DNA from: Thermoanaerobacterium aotearoense
GTDB taxonomy: Bacteria; Bacillota; Thermoanaerobacteria; Thermoanaerobacterales; Thermoanaerobacteraceae
Direction: 5' to 3'
DNA length: 64,000 bases
Assembly (NCBI RefSeq): GCF_009905255.1
Contig: NZ_CP047602.1
Span: forward strand, 1,723,501 to 1,787,500
Shown here piece after piece: positions 7,870-17,728 of the stretch. The notes below the pieces were generated by a model. It did no database searches and was not told the origin of the DNA. It saw nothing but the letters and a program-made list of their open reading frames with translations. Each line of letters opens with the position of its first letter. The first letter of the stretch is position 1. Made by a program: the position numbers and the translations under genes.

Positions 7870-9687
7870 TCAATTTTCTCTCATCGATACTGCCATTTGC
7901 AATGCGTCAACAGGTTTAAAATTGTAATTTATATAGTATACACTTGATTCTTTTGTCCAGTAAATGTTAGTTGTAGTTTTATTTTTGGACACATTTACAA
8001 CAATCAAACCTTTGTTTAGCGGAACAGGCAAATTGTAGTTTTGTAAGTATTTCACCATCTGCTTTGCCAAATCAATCTGAGGCTTGTCAGTAGAGTCTAC
8101 TTCAACAGTCCACCTGCCCTCTCTCCACTGTACGCTGTACTTGCCTTTCCCATAATAAACTTGACCCCATATAAAATCTTTGTAATTTAGATTTCTACTC
8201 TCTTTATCGACTATGAAGCCATTATTCTGACGGATTGCATTTACATAATTTTCAGCATCAACATCTGACCCAAAAAGAAATCCTCCAAAATCTCCTAAAA
8301 TATCGTTGGCACTAATATTATTTAAATCTATCTTTGTGTTTTTTAAATCATACGGTTTATCAGATATGATTAAATCGACATTGTAGCTGTTGTTAAACTT
8401 CCCCATTTCAGGCACAGCAGTTATATACATGCTTTTTTTATCTTCTGGCAAAGGTACAACTGCAGGAGCATAAATCTTAATTATCGCATTGCTTTCAATG
8501 TCTTTTAAAGCATCTATGATAATCGGATTTACATATTCAATATTTTTTTGATTATTGTCTTTTCTCACAGGATACTGCTGTTGCCATGTTTGGCCACCAT
8601 CAAGAGTGCTTAATATTAGCCCATTGCCATTCTTCGTAGATGCAATCCAACCATTGTAAGTGTCTACGAATGTCATCGGAATAGGTCCTTCAATAACGCT
8701 TTCTAAGTCAAATTGCGGAACAGGATAGCTGCTCCACGTATTTCCGCCATCGGTAGTTCTGGATATTAAAATCTTATCGCTATCATTTTTCGGATTCAAT
8801 CCAATAGCAAAAGCAGTTTCTTTGTCGACGATGTTTATTGAACTTAAATAATAACCCAAAAAATTGTTGGTTTTATGACTTCCGTAAAAACTGCTAAAAT
8901 TTTTTTCCTCTGCTAAAGCAGTCCAACTTTTCCCACCATCTGCAGTTTTTAAAATAAGATATGGCTCTTCATTTTCTGATGTCCATTTCCCTCTATAAAT
9001 AACCCATATATTGTTTATATCTAATGCAGAGATCTCTACATTCCACTGACCTTGCAAATATGGGTTGTAAATAAAATTCCATGAAATTCCACCGTCTCTC
9101 GTATAATATATACTATTATTGTACGATGCGAATCCATGATATTGATCGACGAAATCATACGAATCAATTTTAATTTTTGTATTTATGCTTTCCCACGTCC
9201 GACCTCCGTCGTTAGTGATGTAGAGCTTGCCTTCATGTGTACCATAGCCTCTGTCTACCGTTACAAACTTTATATTTTCGATGTTCTCATTCATTTTAGG
9301 CAATTCAATCCACGTCTTACCGCCATCTGTCGTCTTCAAAATAGATTTATCAGATGATATAGCCCAACCATAAATAGAATTGACAAAATCAAACCCTATT
9401 ATATTAAAAGAACCTGTATGTTCAACTGTCCAGTTTTTGCCTCCATCATTTGTAGACAAAATGATTCCTTGTCCCCCAGCCCATCCATCTTTTCCATTTA
9501 TAAAGTAAATCGCCTGAAGGCCAAATTTGGGAGCATTATTTAGATTATAGCTGAATTCAATATTCCTATTTATTTTATACGTAGTATCGTTAATGCCATT
9601 TTCCTGAGTTTTGCTTATACCACAGCCAGTTAGAAAAACCGTTAAGATCGCTAATGGCATTATCATTTTATATAGTAATCGCCACAT
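7870..9687 (-). CDS. Lipoprotein with Asp-box (BNR) beta-propeller repeats
   Basis: Probable surface lipoprotein of 605 residues. A signal peptide ends in the lipobox LTGC. At least seven Asp-box motifs of the form (S/T)x(D/N)GGxxW follow, for example STNDGGKNW, KTTDGGKTW, ITNDGGRTW, KTADGGKSW, RTTDGGNTW and STLDGGQTW. They lie between about residues 75 and 380 and resemble sialidase or Ycf48-type propellers. The last 200 residues form a separate domain without such motifs. No sialidase catalytic set is visible, so a carbohydrate- or protein-binding scaffold is more likely than an enzyme. The gene is monocistronic. Confidence 0.8.
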   Translation of the reverse strand: MWRLLYKMIMPLAILTVFLTGCGISKTQENGINDTTYKINRNIEFSYNLNNAPKFGLQAIYFINGKDGWAGGQGIILSTNDGGKNWTVEHTGSFNIIGFDFVNSIYGWAISSDKSILKTTDGGKTWIELPKMNENIENIKFVTVDRGYGTHEGKLYITNDGGRTWESINTKIKIDSYDFVDQYHGFASYNNSIYYTRDGGISWNFIYNPYLQGQWNVEISALDINNIWVIYRGKWTSENEEPYLILKTADGGKSWTALAEEKNFSSFYGSHKTNNFLGYYLSSINIVDKETAFAIGLNPKNDSDKILISRTTDGGNTWSSYPVPQFDLESVIEGPIPMTFVDTYNGWIASTKNGNGLILSTLDGGQTWQQQYPVRKDNNQKNIEYVNPIIIDALKDIESNAIIKIYAPAVVPLPEDKKSMYITAVPEMGKFNNSYNVDLIISDKPYDLKNTKIDLNNISANDILGDFGGFLFGSDVDAENYVNAIRQNNGFIVDKESRNLNYKDFIWGQVYYGKGKYSVQWREGRWTVEVDSTDKPQIDLAKQMVKYLQNYNLPVPLNKGLIVVNVSKNKTTTNIYWTKESSVYYINYNFKPVDALQMAVSMREN

Positions 9688-9759
9688 AATCGTGACTCCC
9701 CTTTTTATCTTTCTAAGTAAATTTTATCAGACATTTAAAAGAATTTCATAAAAAAATTA

Positions 9760-10437
9760 TTAAATTTTGATGCCGTATGGACATACCCTGATACATATTC
9801 CGCAAACAGACCCTCGTCCTATGTGTTTAAAGTTTTTATTCATATATTCGCTGCATGCGTGAGCATCAACAATTTCCTTTCTGTCTATACCAGCTTCCCA
9901 CAGTCTGCCGTGTAGCGCCATTGCTGGGCAGCTTGTTACGCACAAGTTACATTCCCCACATTTGCTTTCGCTAATAGGAGTGCCTGGCTCCAATTCAAAA
10001 TCGGTCAATACTGTCCCTAGCCTTACTCGAGGCCCATATTTTTCAGTGACTAAAAGCCCGTTTTTCCCTATCCATCCTAATCCAGCCATTGTTGCAGCAG
10101 TTTTATGTTGAAATAATCCTCTGTACTCTCCAAGCTCCTTTATAGACTGAGAGGCGGGTACAGCTAATGCATTGTATCCCCATTTTTCTAATAAAAGTAC
10201 AGTTTTCAGTGTGATTTGGTCTATCAATGTATTCACAGAGCGATAATGATGAAAGTAAGTATAAGTTGGTTTATCATCAATTTCATTAATTATTCTATCT
10301 GACAATTTTATCAAAACACTTATACCATATTTCAAATCCTGCAAACTTTCAGGAAGCACATCACCAAGGTAAGAGAAGCCAACTTCTGATGCACCCCATT
10401 CTTTAATTTTTTCTAAAATAATCTTCTGCTTATCCAT
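9760..10437 (-). CDS. Short QueG-like (epoxyqueuosine-reductase-related) double 4Fe-4S protein
   Basis: A 225-residue cytoplasmic redox protein. Its C-terminal half carries two ferredoxin-type clusters: CGECNLCVTSCP near residue 160 and CGICIRVCP near the C-terminus. The stretch GLGWIGKNGLLVTEKYGPRVR just before them is typical of the QueG family. True QueG proteins are about 300-390 residues long with a cobalamin-binding N-terminus. This one is shorter, so it may be a paralogue acting on another substrate. No queuosine gene is adjacent, and the gene is monocistronic. Confidence 0.75.
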   Translation of the reverse strand: MDKQKIILEKIKEWGASEVGFSYLGDVLPESLQDLKYGISVLIKLSDRIINEIDDKPTYTYFHHYRSVNTLIDQITLKTVLLLEKWGYNALAVPASQSIKELGEYRGLFQHKTAATMAGLGWIGKNGLLVTEKYGPRVRLGTVLTDFELEPGTPISESKCGECNLCVTSCPAMALHGRLWEAGIDRKEIVDAHACSEYMNKNFKHIGRGSVCGICIRVCPYGIKI

Positions 10438-10560
10438 TCACATCACCTTTTTGCTTTTATTCCAAAATAATTTTAACACATTATTGTTAAGCAAAAAAAG
10501 AATAAATTGCACATTTTTACGCAAAATTAGATGTGGGAATAATTTTGAGGAGGTAAAAAC

Positions 10561-10857
10561 ATGGCAAGAGGAAGTTGGAATGATAAAACAAAAGTAGTGC
10601 CTGAAGCGCATCAAGCACTTGATAATTTAAAATATGAAATAGCAAAAGAATTAGGTTTGCCAGTAAAACAAGGCTCTGAAGATTATTGGGGTACACTTAC
10701 ATCTCGTGATTGCGGCGCTGTTGGAGGACACATGTTAAAAAGAATGGTACACTACGCTGAATCCGCCATGTCAAACGGCGTCAGCATAAGCGGTGAAAAG
10801 ACAACAAAAATCGGAAACGGCGCAGCAGGTAGCGAAGCAGAATACATGAACAAATGA
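10561..10857 (+). CDS. Small acid-soluble spore protein, alpha/beta type
   Basis: DNA-coating protein of the forespore that protects spore DNA and is degraded at germination. The 98-residue protein has the two conserved family blocks: NLKYEIAKELG near residue 23, and LTSRDCGAVGGHMLKRMV near residue 47. It is longer than the usual 60-75 residues because of a Gly/Ser/Ala-rich tail (SGEKTTKIGNGAAGS). The ribosome site GAGGAGG is strong. A loose sigma-G-like arrangement (GAATA at 10500, CAAAATT 17 bases later) precedes it, but I rate that weakly. A strong terminator follows. Confidence 0.92.
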   Translation: MARGSWNDKTKVVPEAHQALDNLKYEIAKELGLPVKQGSEDYWGTLTSRDCGAVGGHMLKRMVHYAESAMSNGVSISGEKTTKIGNGAAGSEAEYMNK

Positions 10858-10863
10858 TACTTT

Positions 10864-10891
10864 GAGAGTATTTAAAATACTCTCTTTTTTT
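10864..10891 (+). terminator. Intrinsic terminator of the spore-protein gene
   Basis: GAGAGTATT and AATACTCTC form a stem with a tiny loop and are followed by seven T residues. It lies six bases after the stop. Confidence 0.85.
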
Positions 10892-10924
10892 GATATATAT
10901 TTTGTGGTAGAATATAAATAGTAT

Positions 10925-10936
10925 ACAACATGTTGT
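10925..10936. promoter_or_regulatory. Perfect palindrome upstream of the DUF4364 gene
   Basis: ACAACATGTTGT is a 12-base perfect palindrome. It lies between a TAGAAT-like -10 at about 10907 and the ribosome site. The position suits an operator, but the protein that would bind is unknown. Confidence 0.4.
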
Positions 10937-10950
10937 GAGAGGTGTGAAAG

Positions 10951-11466
10951 TTGAGTTATGAGATTCAAGAATTAGCAGAAAACAAACTGATAATTTTGTA
11001 CATTTTAAATAGAATAGATATGCCTATCACAGGCGAGCAGATAAACAGAATAATTTCCGACAACAACCTTATGAATTACTTTTATCTTCAGCAATACCTA
11101 AATGAATTAGAAGAAAGCAATTTTGTAGATCTTAAAGAAAGTAAATATATATTAACTGAATTCGGTTTAAATGCATTAAAGCTATTTTTTAAGCACATTC
11201 AGGAGGACACAAGGAAGAAAATAGATGAATACATAGTCATAAATAAGGAAAAATTCAAGCAAGAATCGCAATATATAGCCACGTATTATAAAAAATCTGA
11301 CAGAGAATACATTGCAAATTTGCAAGTTGTAGAAAACGACATAGTTCTTATAGAAATAAATTTAAATTTAGTAAATGCTCAACAAGCAAAGATCGTATGT
11401 GACAACTGGAAGCAAAAGTCAAATGATGTATACAATTATATTGTAAAAGCCCTTACGCCTCAATAA
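10951..11466 (+). CDS. DUF4364 family protein
   Basis: A 171-residue cytoplasmic protein that begins with TTG after a GAGAGGTG site. The N-terminal 70 residues look like a winged helix: ENKLIILYILNRIDMPITGEQINRII, then YLQQYLNELEESNFV and a wing-like YILTEFG. This matches the DUF4364 family of clostridia, thought to be PadR/MarR-like regulators. A perfect palindrome lies just before the start, so autoregulation is possible. Its 3' end overlaps the convergent YncE-like gene by 14 bases. Confidence 0.78.
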   Translation: MSYEIQELAENKLIILYILNRIDMPITGEQINRIISDNNLMNYFYLQQYLNELEESNFVDLKESKYILTEFGLNALKLFFKHIQEDTRKKIDEYIVINKEKFKQESQYIATYYKKSDREYIANLQVVENDIVLIEINLNLVNAQQAKIVCDNWKQKSNDVYNYIVKALTPQ

Positions 11467-12364
11467 TGAGACCATCGGGCTCTTTCCCAACTTCTATTTT
11501 CCTTTCAATTTTAAGATTCTCTATATCCACTAAAATTAGCTTATTTTCACCAGAAACAGTTATTAATGCATAGTTCTTAAACACCCTTACAAAAACCGGC
11601 ATATAGCCGCAAAAAAGTTCTGTACGCTTTTTTGTACGCAAATCAATCTTCATCAAAGTGTTAGAACACGAATTTACAACAAGTAAAGAGCTTTTAAAAA
11701 ACGCAACAGATATTGGCAATTTACCGCACTTAATATCGTCGTCAAATGTATCATTAATTATGTCATACACAGATATAGAACCATCAAGCCCTGTCTCTAA
11801 ATACGAATTTGCCACAAATAAAAACTTTTCATCGTCTGATAAACACATTCCAAATGGTTTTGACTTGACAAACAATGTTTTTTCTACACACAAATCAATT
11901 GGATTTATCAACGAAACCGAGTCAGAATTCGTATTTGAAACAAAAATTTTATTGCGCTTTTTACTGTATATTATAGATTGTGGCTGAAAGCCCACATTAA
12001 CCTGCTCTATTATCTTACCTGTCATTATGTCAAACACGGTTAGACAATCTGCATCTCCATTTAAAACATATATGAGATTATTTAAAATCATACCATCGTT
12101 TGGAGATGGCCCAATATATACAGTATCTTGCAGGTGAAAATCATCAATGTCAATAATACTTATTGAATCATCAAACACATTTAGAGAATAAAGTTCTTTT
12201 CTTATGCTATTAATAAGCAATCTATGGGGTCCCTTCTGTGGAATGTGCAATTTATCACTTTTATAAGTAAAGTCATCATCAATCAACTTGAGAAATGTCC
12301 TTGTATGATTATCGCTTATATAGCTTATGGTGTCATCGCCTTTGTTGGCAACGAATATTTTCAA
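11453..12364 (-). CDS. YncE-like beta-propeller protein (YVTN-type repeats)
   Basis: A 303-residue seven-bladed-propeller-like protein without a clear signal peptide. Repeats of the form KIFVANKGDDTISYI, KIFVSNTNSDSVSLI and FLFVANSYLETGLDGSISVYD recur about every 40 residues, each followed by a KxxxVGxxPxG/F turn. Family members bind DNA or metal-related ligands, or serve as scaffolds; the biochemical role is often unknown. It is convergent with the DUF4364 gene and overlaps its end. No export signal is seen, so a cytoplasmic location is inferred. Confidence 0.78.
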   Translation of the reverse strand: MKIFVANKGDDTISYISDNHTRTFLKLIDDDFTYKSDKLHIPQKGPHRLLINSIRKELYSLNVFDDSISIIDIDDFHLQDTVYIGPSPNDGMILNNLIYVLNGDADCLTVFDIMTGKIIEQVNVGFQPQSIIYSKKRNKIFVSNTNSDSVSLINPIDLCVEKTLFVKSKPFGMCLSDDEKFLFVANSYLETGLDGSISVYDIINDTFDDDIKCGKLPISVAFFKSSLLVVNSCSNTLMKIDLRTKKRTELFCGYMPVFVRVFKNYALITVSGENKLILVDIENLKIERKIEVGKEPDGLIIEA

Positions 12365-12427
12365 TGTTCATCCCCCCATGCATATGCTAATTTATAATAT
12401 GCACGGAAGGTATTAATGTCACAAAAA

Positions 12428-12502
12428 TGGTCGGGGCAACAGGATTTGAACCTGCGACCTCACGGTCCCGAACCGCGCGCGCTACCTCTGCGCCATGCCC
12501 CG
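12428..12502 (-). tRNA. tRNA-Pro (anticodon CGG)
   Basis: On the minus strand the acceptor arms CGGGGCA and TGCCCCG pair over seven bases. The D stem is GCGC/GCGC and the anticodon stem CGCGG/CCGTG. The loop TTCGGGA gives anticodon CGG, which reads the proline codon CCG. The T arm is GCAGG TTCAAAT CCTGT. The CCA end is encoded and a T5 run follows. Confidence 0.93.
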
Positions 12503-12573
12503 ACGCATTTACAATTTTATCATAAACAAATCATTATATCAAGTACAATTTAATAATTCGAATTCTTGCCTTA

Positions 12574-12807
12574 TCAAATATCTATGATCTTTTTATATAA
12601 GTCCTTCATGTCGTACTTTATATGTTCATCTCTGGCAATTCTCAAAAGTCTTAAGTATTCTTCCCTCGCAAAATCATATTTTAATTGTGCAAGCTTTGTT
12701 TTAAGGTAGTTGTCTTTCTCCACCCTTTCAAGGTATAATTCGCTCTCTTTAAGTCTCTTTAGTGCATTGTCTATCTCCTGTAAAAGATCTGCACTGTTAT
12801 ATTCCAT
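12574..12807 (-). CDS. Small helical protein, possibly DUF2508/YaaL-like
   Basis: A 77-residue, highly charged protein predicted to be almost wholly alpha-helical and coiled-coil forming (EIDNALKRLKESELYLERV). The segment KLAQLKYDFAREEYLRLLR resembles the conserved part of YaaL/DUF2508 proteins, but the match is from memory and modest. An AAGGTGG ribosome site supports the start. It follows folC on the same strand with about 50 bases between them, so the two may be co-transcribed. Function unknown. Confidence 0.6.
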   Translation of the reverse strand: MEYNSADLLQEIDNALKRLKESELYLERVEKDNYLKTKLAQLKYDFAREEYLRLLRIARDEHIKYDMKDLYKKIIDI

Positions 12808-12857
12808 ACAACCACCTTCTGGAGACTGTAGTTTTGTATATTATATTATTGTCTTTA

Positions 12858-14135
12858 TTATTTTATTACCCTTTTCAAATATGTTCTTACATGTCCTATC
12901 ATATAAAGTGAACCACAGAAAAGTATCAAATCTTTTTCACTGGCTTTTTTCAAAGCTTCATCAATAGCATCATCTATATCTTCAAAATGTAACGGATTCA
13001 CATTTTTAATCTTTTCAGCCAATTCTTCTGCCGTATAAGCTCTGTCGCTTATAGGCTTTGTCGTTATTACAATATCTGCCATAGGTACTATTAGCTTAAG
13101 CATTTTGTCAGTATCTTTGTCTTTCAACATACCGATGACAAGCACCAGTCTTTCATAAGAAAACAAGCTTAAAGCCTCTTTTAATACTGCCATGCCTTGA
13201 GGATTGTGGGCACCGTCTATCACGATAAATGGGCATCTGTTTAATACTTCAATTCTGCCAGGCCATCTCGCATAGGTAAGTCCAGCTCTTATAGCTTCTT
13301 CACTTATAGTTATGCCTTGGGATTTAAGTTTTTCTACAGCCATTAAAGCCAATGAGGCATTGTAAATCTGGTGTTTGCCAATTATACATATCTTAAGATT
13401 TCTATAATCTTTGTAATTAAAAATCTGATAATCGCTGTTGGACTCTACTATTTCAACATCGTTAATATCCAAAATATCCAAAGATGCTTTTTTAAGGCTT
13501 GCTGCTCTTTTAATCACCTGCAGTGCTTCATCTTTTTGATAAAAACTTACTACAGTTCCATTCTCTTTTATTATTCCTGCTTTTTCATAGGCTATTTTTC
13601 CCAAAGTATCTCCCAACTTGTCCATGTGGTCATAGTCTATCGTAGAAATCACAGATACTAAAGAATCGTCAATGACATTGGTAGCATCAAAGCGTCCACC
13701 TAATCCCACTTCCAGCACCACAAAATCGACATTTTCATCGCAAAAATACTTAAATGCAATTGCGGTAATCAATTCAAATTCTGTCGGATGATGATACCCA
13801 TCAGCTAACAGCCTGTCAACAACGCCCTTTATATATTCAACGTAATCTGTCAATTTATCCTTTGGAATATTTTCATTGTTTATTCTCATTCTTTCTTCAA
13901 ATTCTTCCAAATATGGTGACGTGTAAAGTCCTACTTTAAACCCAGCACTGATTAAGATACTATTTATGAAAGCACATGTAGAACCCTTTCCATTTGTACC
14001 TGCTACATGAATGAATTTGAGATTTTTTTGAGGATTTCCCATATACTCAAGAAGGCGTCTTATGTTATCAAGTCCCAATTTTATGCCAAATTTATTAGTA
14101 TTGTGAATGTATTCCATTGCATCACTGTAATTCAC
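12858..14135 (-). CDS. folC: Bifunctional folylpolyglutamate/dihydrofolate synthase
   Basis: Mur-ligase-family enzyme that adds glutamate to folates with ATP and may also make dihydrofolate from dihydropteroate. The 425-residue length is normal. The P-loop GTNGKGS is at residues 46-52, the Mur-type VLEVGLGGRFDATN follows, and DGAHNPQGM marks the start of the C-terminal ligase domain. It lies downstream of valS and a GNAT gene on the same strand, but a terminator separates it from the latter. This valS-folC order is common in clostridia. Confidence 0.92.
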   Translation of the reverse strand: MNYSDAMEYIHNTNKFGIKLGLDNIRRLLEYMGNPQKNLKFIHVAGTNGKGSTCAFINSILISAGFKVGLYTSPYLEEFEERMRINNENIPKDKLTDYVEYIKGVVDRLLADGYHHPTEFELITAIAFKYFCDENVDFVVLEVGLGGRFDATNVIDDSLVSVISTIDYDHMDKLGDTLGKIAYEKAGIIKENGTVVSFYQKDEALQVIKRAASLKKASLDILDINDVEIVESNSDYQIFNYKDYRNLKICIIGKHQIYNASLALMAVEKLKSQGITISEEAIRAGLTYARWPGRIEVLNRCPFIVIDGAHNPQGMAVLKEALSLFSYERLVLVIGMLKDKDTDKMLKLIVPMADIVITTKPISDRAYTAEELAEKIKNVNPLHFEDIDDAIDEALKKASEKDLILFCGSLYMIGHVRTYLKRVIK

Positions 14136-14159
14136 ATTATCATCCTCCGAAATTCAAAA

Positions 14160-14187
14160 CCCCAGACAAGACATCGATTGTCTGGGG
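14160..14187 (-). terminator. Intrinsic terminator of the GNAT gene
   Basis: CCCCAGACAA and TTGTCTGGGG form a perfect 10-bp stem with an 8-base loop. TTTT follows on the minus strand. It separates the GNAT gene from folC. Confidence 0.85.
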
Positions 14188-14192
14188 ATATT

Positions 14193-14732
14193 TTATAAAA
14201 ATAATCCCATCATTATTTCATCTACGTATTCATTTCCGATTTTAAATTGTTTCTTTCTGCGGCCTTCTTCTTCAAATCCGTATTTTTGATACAGATGGAT
14301 GGCATTGGCATTAGAGCTAAATACACTTAAACACAGCTTTGAATAGCTTCTCTTTTTGGCCCAATCGATGGCATATTCAAACAGCTTCGAACCAATGCCT
14401 ATATTTCTGTATTTAGCATCCACGCTTATACCAATCTCACCTACATGTTGAACTTTGGAAGATCTGCCACCATAATATCTAAAAAGCGTAAGGCAACCAA
14501 CTATTTGTCCACCATAATCAGCAACCAAAATCAAGTCTTTCCCACGATCAAGCCGCTTTATCATTTGCCTTTCCTCTTCTTCCGTCCATCCCGGCTCTTC
14601 TGAAACCATGTATATTTTTTCTTTTCCAACGCTTTCGATTAGCTTCACTATTCCTTTGGCATCCTTGATATTTGCTTCCCTTATGGTTAAAGTCGGATTT
14701 TTTTCTACCCTTTTGAATAGTGTAAACACCAT
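14193..14732 (-). CDS. GNAT-family N-acetyltransferase
   Basis: A 179-residue acetyl-CoA-dependent acetyltransferase. The fold is recognisable from IVGCLTLFRYYGG, then VGEIGISVDAKYRNIGIGSKL (acetyl-CoA pyrophosphate loop R/QxxGxG) and the C-terminal SSNANAIHLYQKYGFEEEGRR typical of RimI-like and peptide-acceptor members. It follows valS with 25 bases between, so it is likely read from the valS T-box transcript. A terminator follows. Substrate unknown. Confidence 0.85.
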   Translation of the reverse strand: MVFTLFKRVEKNPTLTIREANIKDAKGIVKLIESVGKEKIYMVSEEPGWTEEEERQMIKRLDRGKDLILVADYGGQIVGCLTLFRYYGGRSSKVQHVGEIGISVDAKYRNIGIGSKLFEYAIDWAKKRSYSKLCLSVFSSNANAIHLYQKYGFEEEGRRKKQFKIGNEYVDEIMMGLFL

Positions 14733-14757
14733 ATTACCTCCTTCAGAGGCATCAAAA

Positions 14758-17394
14758 TCATTTTAGCAAATACTCGATGCGTTCATCAAGATTCTTAAGC
14801 ATTTCACTGTATTTTTCATATTTCTCTTTTTCAGCGTCCACTACATGCTTTGGCGCTTTGCCTACAAACTTTTCATTTTTAAGCATTCCTTCGGCTCTCT
14901 TTATCTCGCTTAAAACTTTCTCTCTTTCAGATTTAAGCCTTTCTATCTCGTCTTTTATGTCGATCAAGTCTTCAAGAGGCATTACGACCAATGCACCTTC
15001 GATTGAACCTGACACAGCTTTTTGAGGCAACACATCTTTATCTTTAATATACATCACTTCGCTGGCACCAGCAAGTTTAGTAATATAATTCTCTCCATCT
15101 TTAAATATTTTTATAACATCTTCTTTGTCTGTATTTATTATAACTCTCGCCTTTTTTGACGGTGCTACAGAAGCCTCTGCCCTTAGATTCCTTATTGTCT
15201 TTATTGCATCCATTATTAACATAGTATCTTTTGCTTCTTTTTCAAAAATCAAATCTTCTCTGTACTCAGGCCATTTGCTAAGCATAATCGTATCGCCTTC
15301 ATGTGGTATATTTCTAAATATCTCTTCTGTTATAAACGGCATAAAAGGATGCAACAGTCTCAATGTGTTATCCAACACATATCTTAAGACAGACTTCGTT
15401 ACCTTCTTTGCTTCCAAATCATCACCATAAAGGACAGGCTTGCTAAGTTCTATATACCAATCACAGAACTCACTCCAGAGAAAATCGTATAACTTTCCGG
15501 CAGCTATACCTAATTCGTACTTCTCCAAGTTTTCTGTCACTTCTTTTATTACACCGTTTAACCTTGTTAAAATCCATTTATCAGCTATGTTGAGATTTTC
15601 CAAATAAAGCGTCGTATCATCACTTGTAAGGTTAAGCATCACATACCTTGATGCATTCCAAAGCTTGTTAGCAAAATTTCTACTGGCTTCCACTTTATCA
15701 TCGCTAAATCTCATATCGTTTCCTGGAGCATTGCCAGTGATAAGAGTGAATCTTAACGTATCAGCACCATACTTATCTATTATCTCCAGAGGATCAATGC
15801 CATTACCTAAAGATTTACTCATTTTTCTTCCTTGCGAGTCTCTTACAAGCCCGTGTATCAAGACTCGCCTAAAAGGCACTTCTTTCATGAATTCCAAGCT
15901 CATGAAAATCATCCTGGCAACCCAGAAAAATATTATGTCATAACCTGTAACCAGCACATCGGTTGGGAAGAAGTATTTAAGATCATTTGTTTCTTCTGGC
16001 CAACCCATAGTCGAAAATGGCCATAATGCTGAACTAAACCATGTATCAAGTACATCTTCATCTTGATGTATGTTTTTGCTGCCACATTTTTCACAGCATG
16101 TAGGATCGTCTTTTGAGACATTAACATGACCACAATCATCGCAATACCATGCTGGTATCCTATGACCCCACCATAGCTGCCTTGATATACACCAATCTTT
16201 GATGTTTTCAAGCCAATTAAAATATATCTTTTCAAATCTTTCAGGTATAAATTCTATTTTACCTGTCCTTACCGCATCCAACGCCGGCTTTGCAAGAGGC
16301 TCCATCTTGACAAACCATTGTTTTGACAAAAATGGTTCAACTGTTGTATGGCATCTATAACAGTGTCCTACGCTATGATTTAGATCTTCAACTTTTACCA
16401 AAAGTCCCATATCCCTTAGCTTTTCGACTATCTTCTTTCGCGCCTCATATCTATCCAGTCCAGAGTATTCTCCACCATTTTCATTTATCGATGCGTCTTC
16501 ATTCATTATATTTATGAAATCAAGGCCATGTCTTATGCCTATTTCAAAATCATTTGGATCATGTGCAGGAGTAACTTTTACAGCTCCTGTTCCGAATGAA
16601 GGATCTACGTAATCATCACCTACGACCGGAATTTCCCTTCCGACGATCGGCAATATGAGAACTTTGCCTATAAACTGTTTGTACCTTTCATCATTAGGAT
16701 TTACAGCTACAGCCACATCTCCTAACATTGTCTCAGGTCTTGTAGTAGCTATTGTTATATATCCTTCTTCACCTTTTACAGGATATTTTATGTACCAAAG
16801 ATGTCCTTGTTCATCTTCATGTTCTACTTCTGCATCTGATAATGCGGTTTTGCAACTGGGACACCAGTTTATTATCCTGTCTCCACGATAAATAAGCCCT
16901 TTCTCATAGAGAGAAACGAAGACTTCTCTTACGGCTTTCGACAGCGCTTCGTCCATTGTGAACCTTTTTCTCGTCCAATCGCATGAAGATCCTAATTTTT
17001 TAAGCTGATCCAAAATCCTATTTTCATACTTTTCCTTCCACTGCCATGCTCTCTCTAAGAATTTTTCTCTTCCTATGTCTCTTTTGGTAAGCCCTGTTTC
17101 TTCTCTGATTTGGTCAAGAACTTTAACTTCTGTAGCAATGCTGGCGTGGTCTGAGCCTGGTATCCATAAAGTGACGAAGCCCTGCATTCTTTTCCATCTG
17201 ATTATTATGTCCTGCATCGTATTGTCTAAAGCGTGACCCATGTGCAGTTGCCCTGTGATGTTTGGAGGTGGTATTACAATAGTAAATGGCTTCTTGCTTA
17301 AATCAATCTTTGGCGTAAAATAGCCTTTTTCCATCCATTCGCTGTATATTCTATCTTCAAATTCCTTAGGATTGTACGTCTTAGAAATTTCCAT
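14758..17394 (-). CDS. valS: Valyl-tRNA synthetase
   Basis: Class Ia enzyme that charges tRNA-Val and edits mischarged threonine. The 878-residue protein has HMGH (residues 51-54, in [13 protein letters not shown]) and KMSKS (in [11 protein letters not shown], around residue 525). It also has the CP1 editing domain with [11 protein letters not shown], zinc-ribbon-like pairs (CDDCGH, CEKCGS) and the C-terminal coiled-coil arm ([20 protein letters not shown]). A T-box leader upstream would control expression by tRNA-Val charging. Confidence 0.97.
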   Translation of the reverse strand: MEISKTYNPKEFEDRIYSEWMEKGYFTPKIDLSKKPFTIVIPPPNITGQLHMGHALDNTMQDIIIRWKRMQGFVTLWIPGSDHASIATEVKVLDQIREETGLTKRDIGREKFLERAWQWKEKYENRILDQLKKLGSSCDWTRKRFTMDEALSKAVREVFVSLYEKGLIYRGDRIINWCPSCKTALSDAEVEHEDEQGHLWYIKYPVKGEEGYITIATTRPETMLGDVAVAVNPNDERYKQFIGKVLILPIVGREIPVVGDDYVDPSFGTGAVKVTPAHDPNDFEIGIRHGLDFINIMNEDASINENGGEYSGLDRYEARKKIVEKLRDMGLLVKVEDLNHSVGHCYRCHTTVEPFLSKQWFVKMEPLAKPALDAVRTGKIEFIPERFEKIYFNWLENIKDWCISRQLWWGHRIPAWYCDDCGHVNVSKDDPTCCEKCGSKNIHQDEDVLDTWFSSALWPFSTMGWPEETNDLKYFFPTDVLVTGYDIIFFWVARMIFMSLEFMKEVPFRRVLIHGLVRDSQGRKMSKSLGNGIDPLEIIDKYGADTLRFTLITGNAPGNDMRFSDDKVEASRNFANKLWNASRYVMLNLTSDDTTLYLENLNIADKWILTRLNGVIKEVTENLEKYELGIAAGKLYDFLWSEFCDWYIELSKPVLYGDDLEAKKVTKSVLRYVLDNTLRLLHPFMPFITEEIFRNIPHEGDTIMLSKWPEYREDLIFEKEAKDTMLIMDAIKTIRNLRAEASVAPSKKARVIINTDKEDVIKIFKDGENYITKLAGASEVMYIKDKDVLPQKAVSGSIEGALVVMPLEDLIDIKDEIERLKSEREKVLSEIKRAEGMLKNEKFVGKAPKHVVDAEKEKYEKYSEMLKNLDERIEYLLK

Positions 17395-17414
17395 CTTTAT
17401 CTCCTTTCGATTTT

Positions 17415-17640
17415 ATGTTTTGATAAAATAAAAAAAACCTTTCCCAAAAGGGCGAAGGTTTTCCGCGGTACCACCTTATTTTATAACTTAAGCTGTATCG
17501 GGCATACCCGTTTAAGCCTACTTATGTTTCAGCTTACTTGCTCCAGTGCTACCTTCAATGTACTCAACAATAAGGAAACCTTTCAGCCTTGGGAATCCAT
17601 CTCTTTTATCTGGTACATTTACTCCTCACTATCACAGCAA
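17415..17640 (-). promoter_or_regulatory. T-box riboswitch leader of valS
   Basis: The conserved T-box GGTGGTACCGCGG lies at 17463-17475 on the minus strand. Directly after it comes a terminator (AACCTT...GGG..AAGGTT, 17434-17462) with an eight-T tail. Upstream is a stem I region with AGTGAGGAG and a candidate specifier codon GTA (valine) at 17550-17552, within GAAGGTAGCACTGG. Uncharged tRNA-Val would favour the antiterminator. The valine identity agrees with the downstream valS gene. Confidence 0.92.
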
Positions 17641-17696
17641 AATATTTTATTAATATTAATATATACATTAACATACAAATTGTCAATATCGCTTAT

Positions 17697-17728
17697 TTGT
17701 TAACTAAATTTAAATATCAGGTTGACAA
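17697..17728. promoter_or_regulatory. BirA-type biotin operator upstream of bioY
   Basis: TTGTTAAC (17697-17704), then 16 bases, then GTTGACAA (17721-17728) form an inverted repeat like the Firmicute BirA box. The right arm covers the -35 element, so biotinyl-AMP-loaded BirA would block transcription. Confidence 0.7.

Noticed and set aside
10500-10528. Sigma-G promoter of the spore-protein gene
   Set aside because: GAATA with a CAAAATT 17 bases later is only a loose match, too weak to list as a feature.
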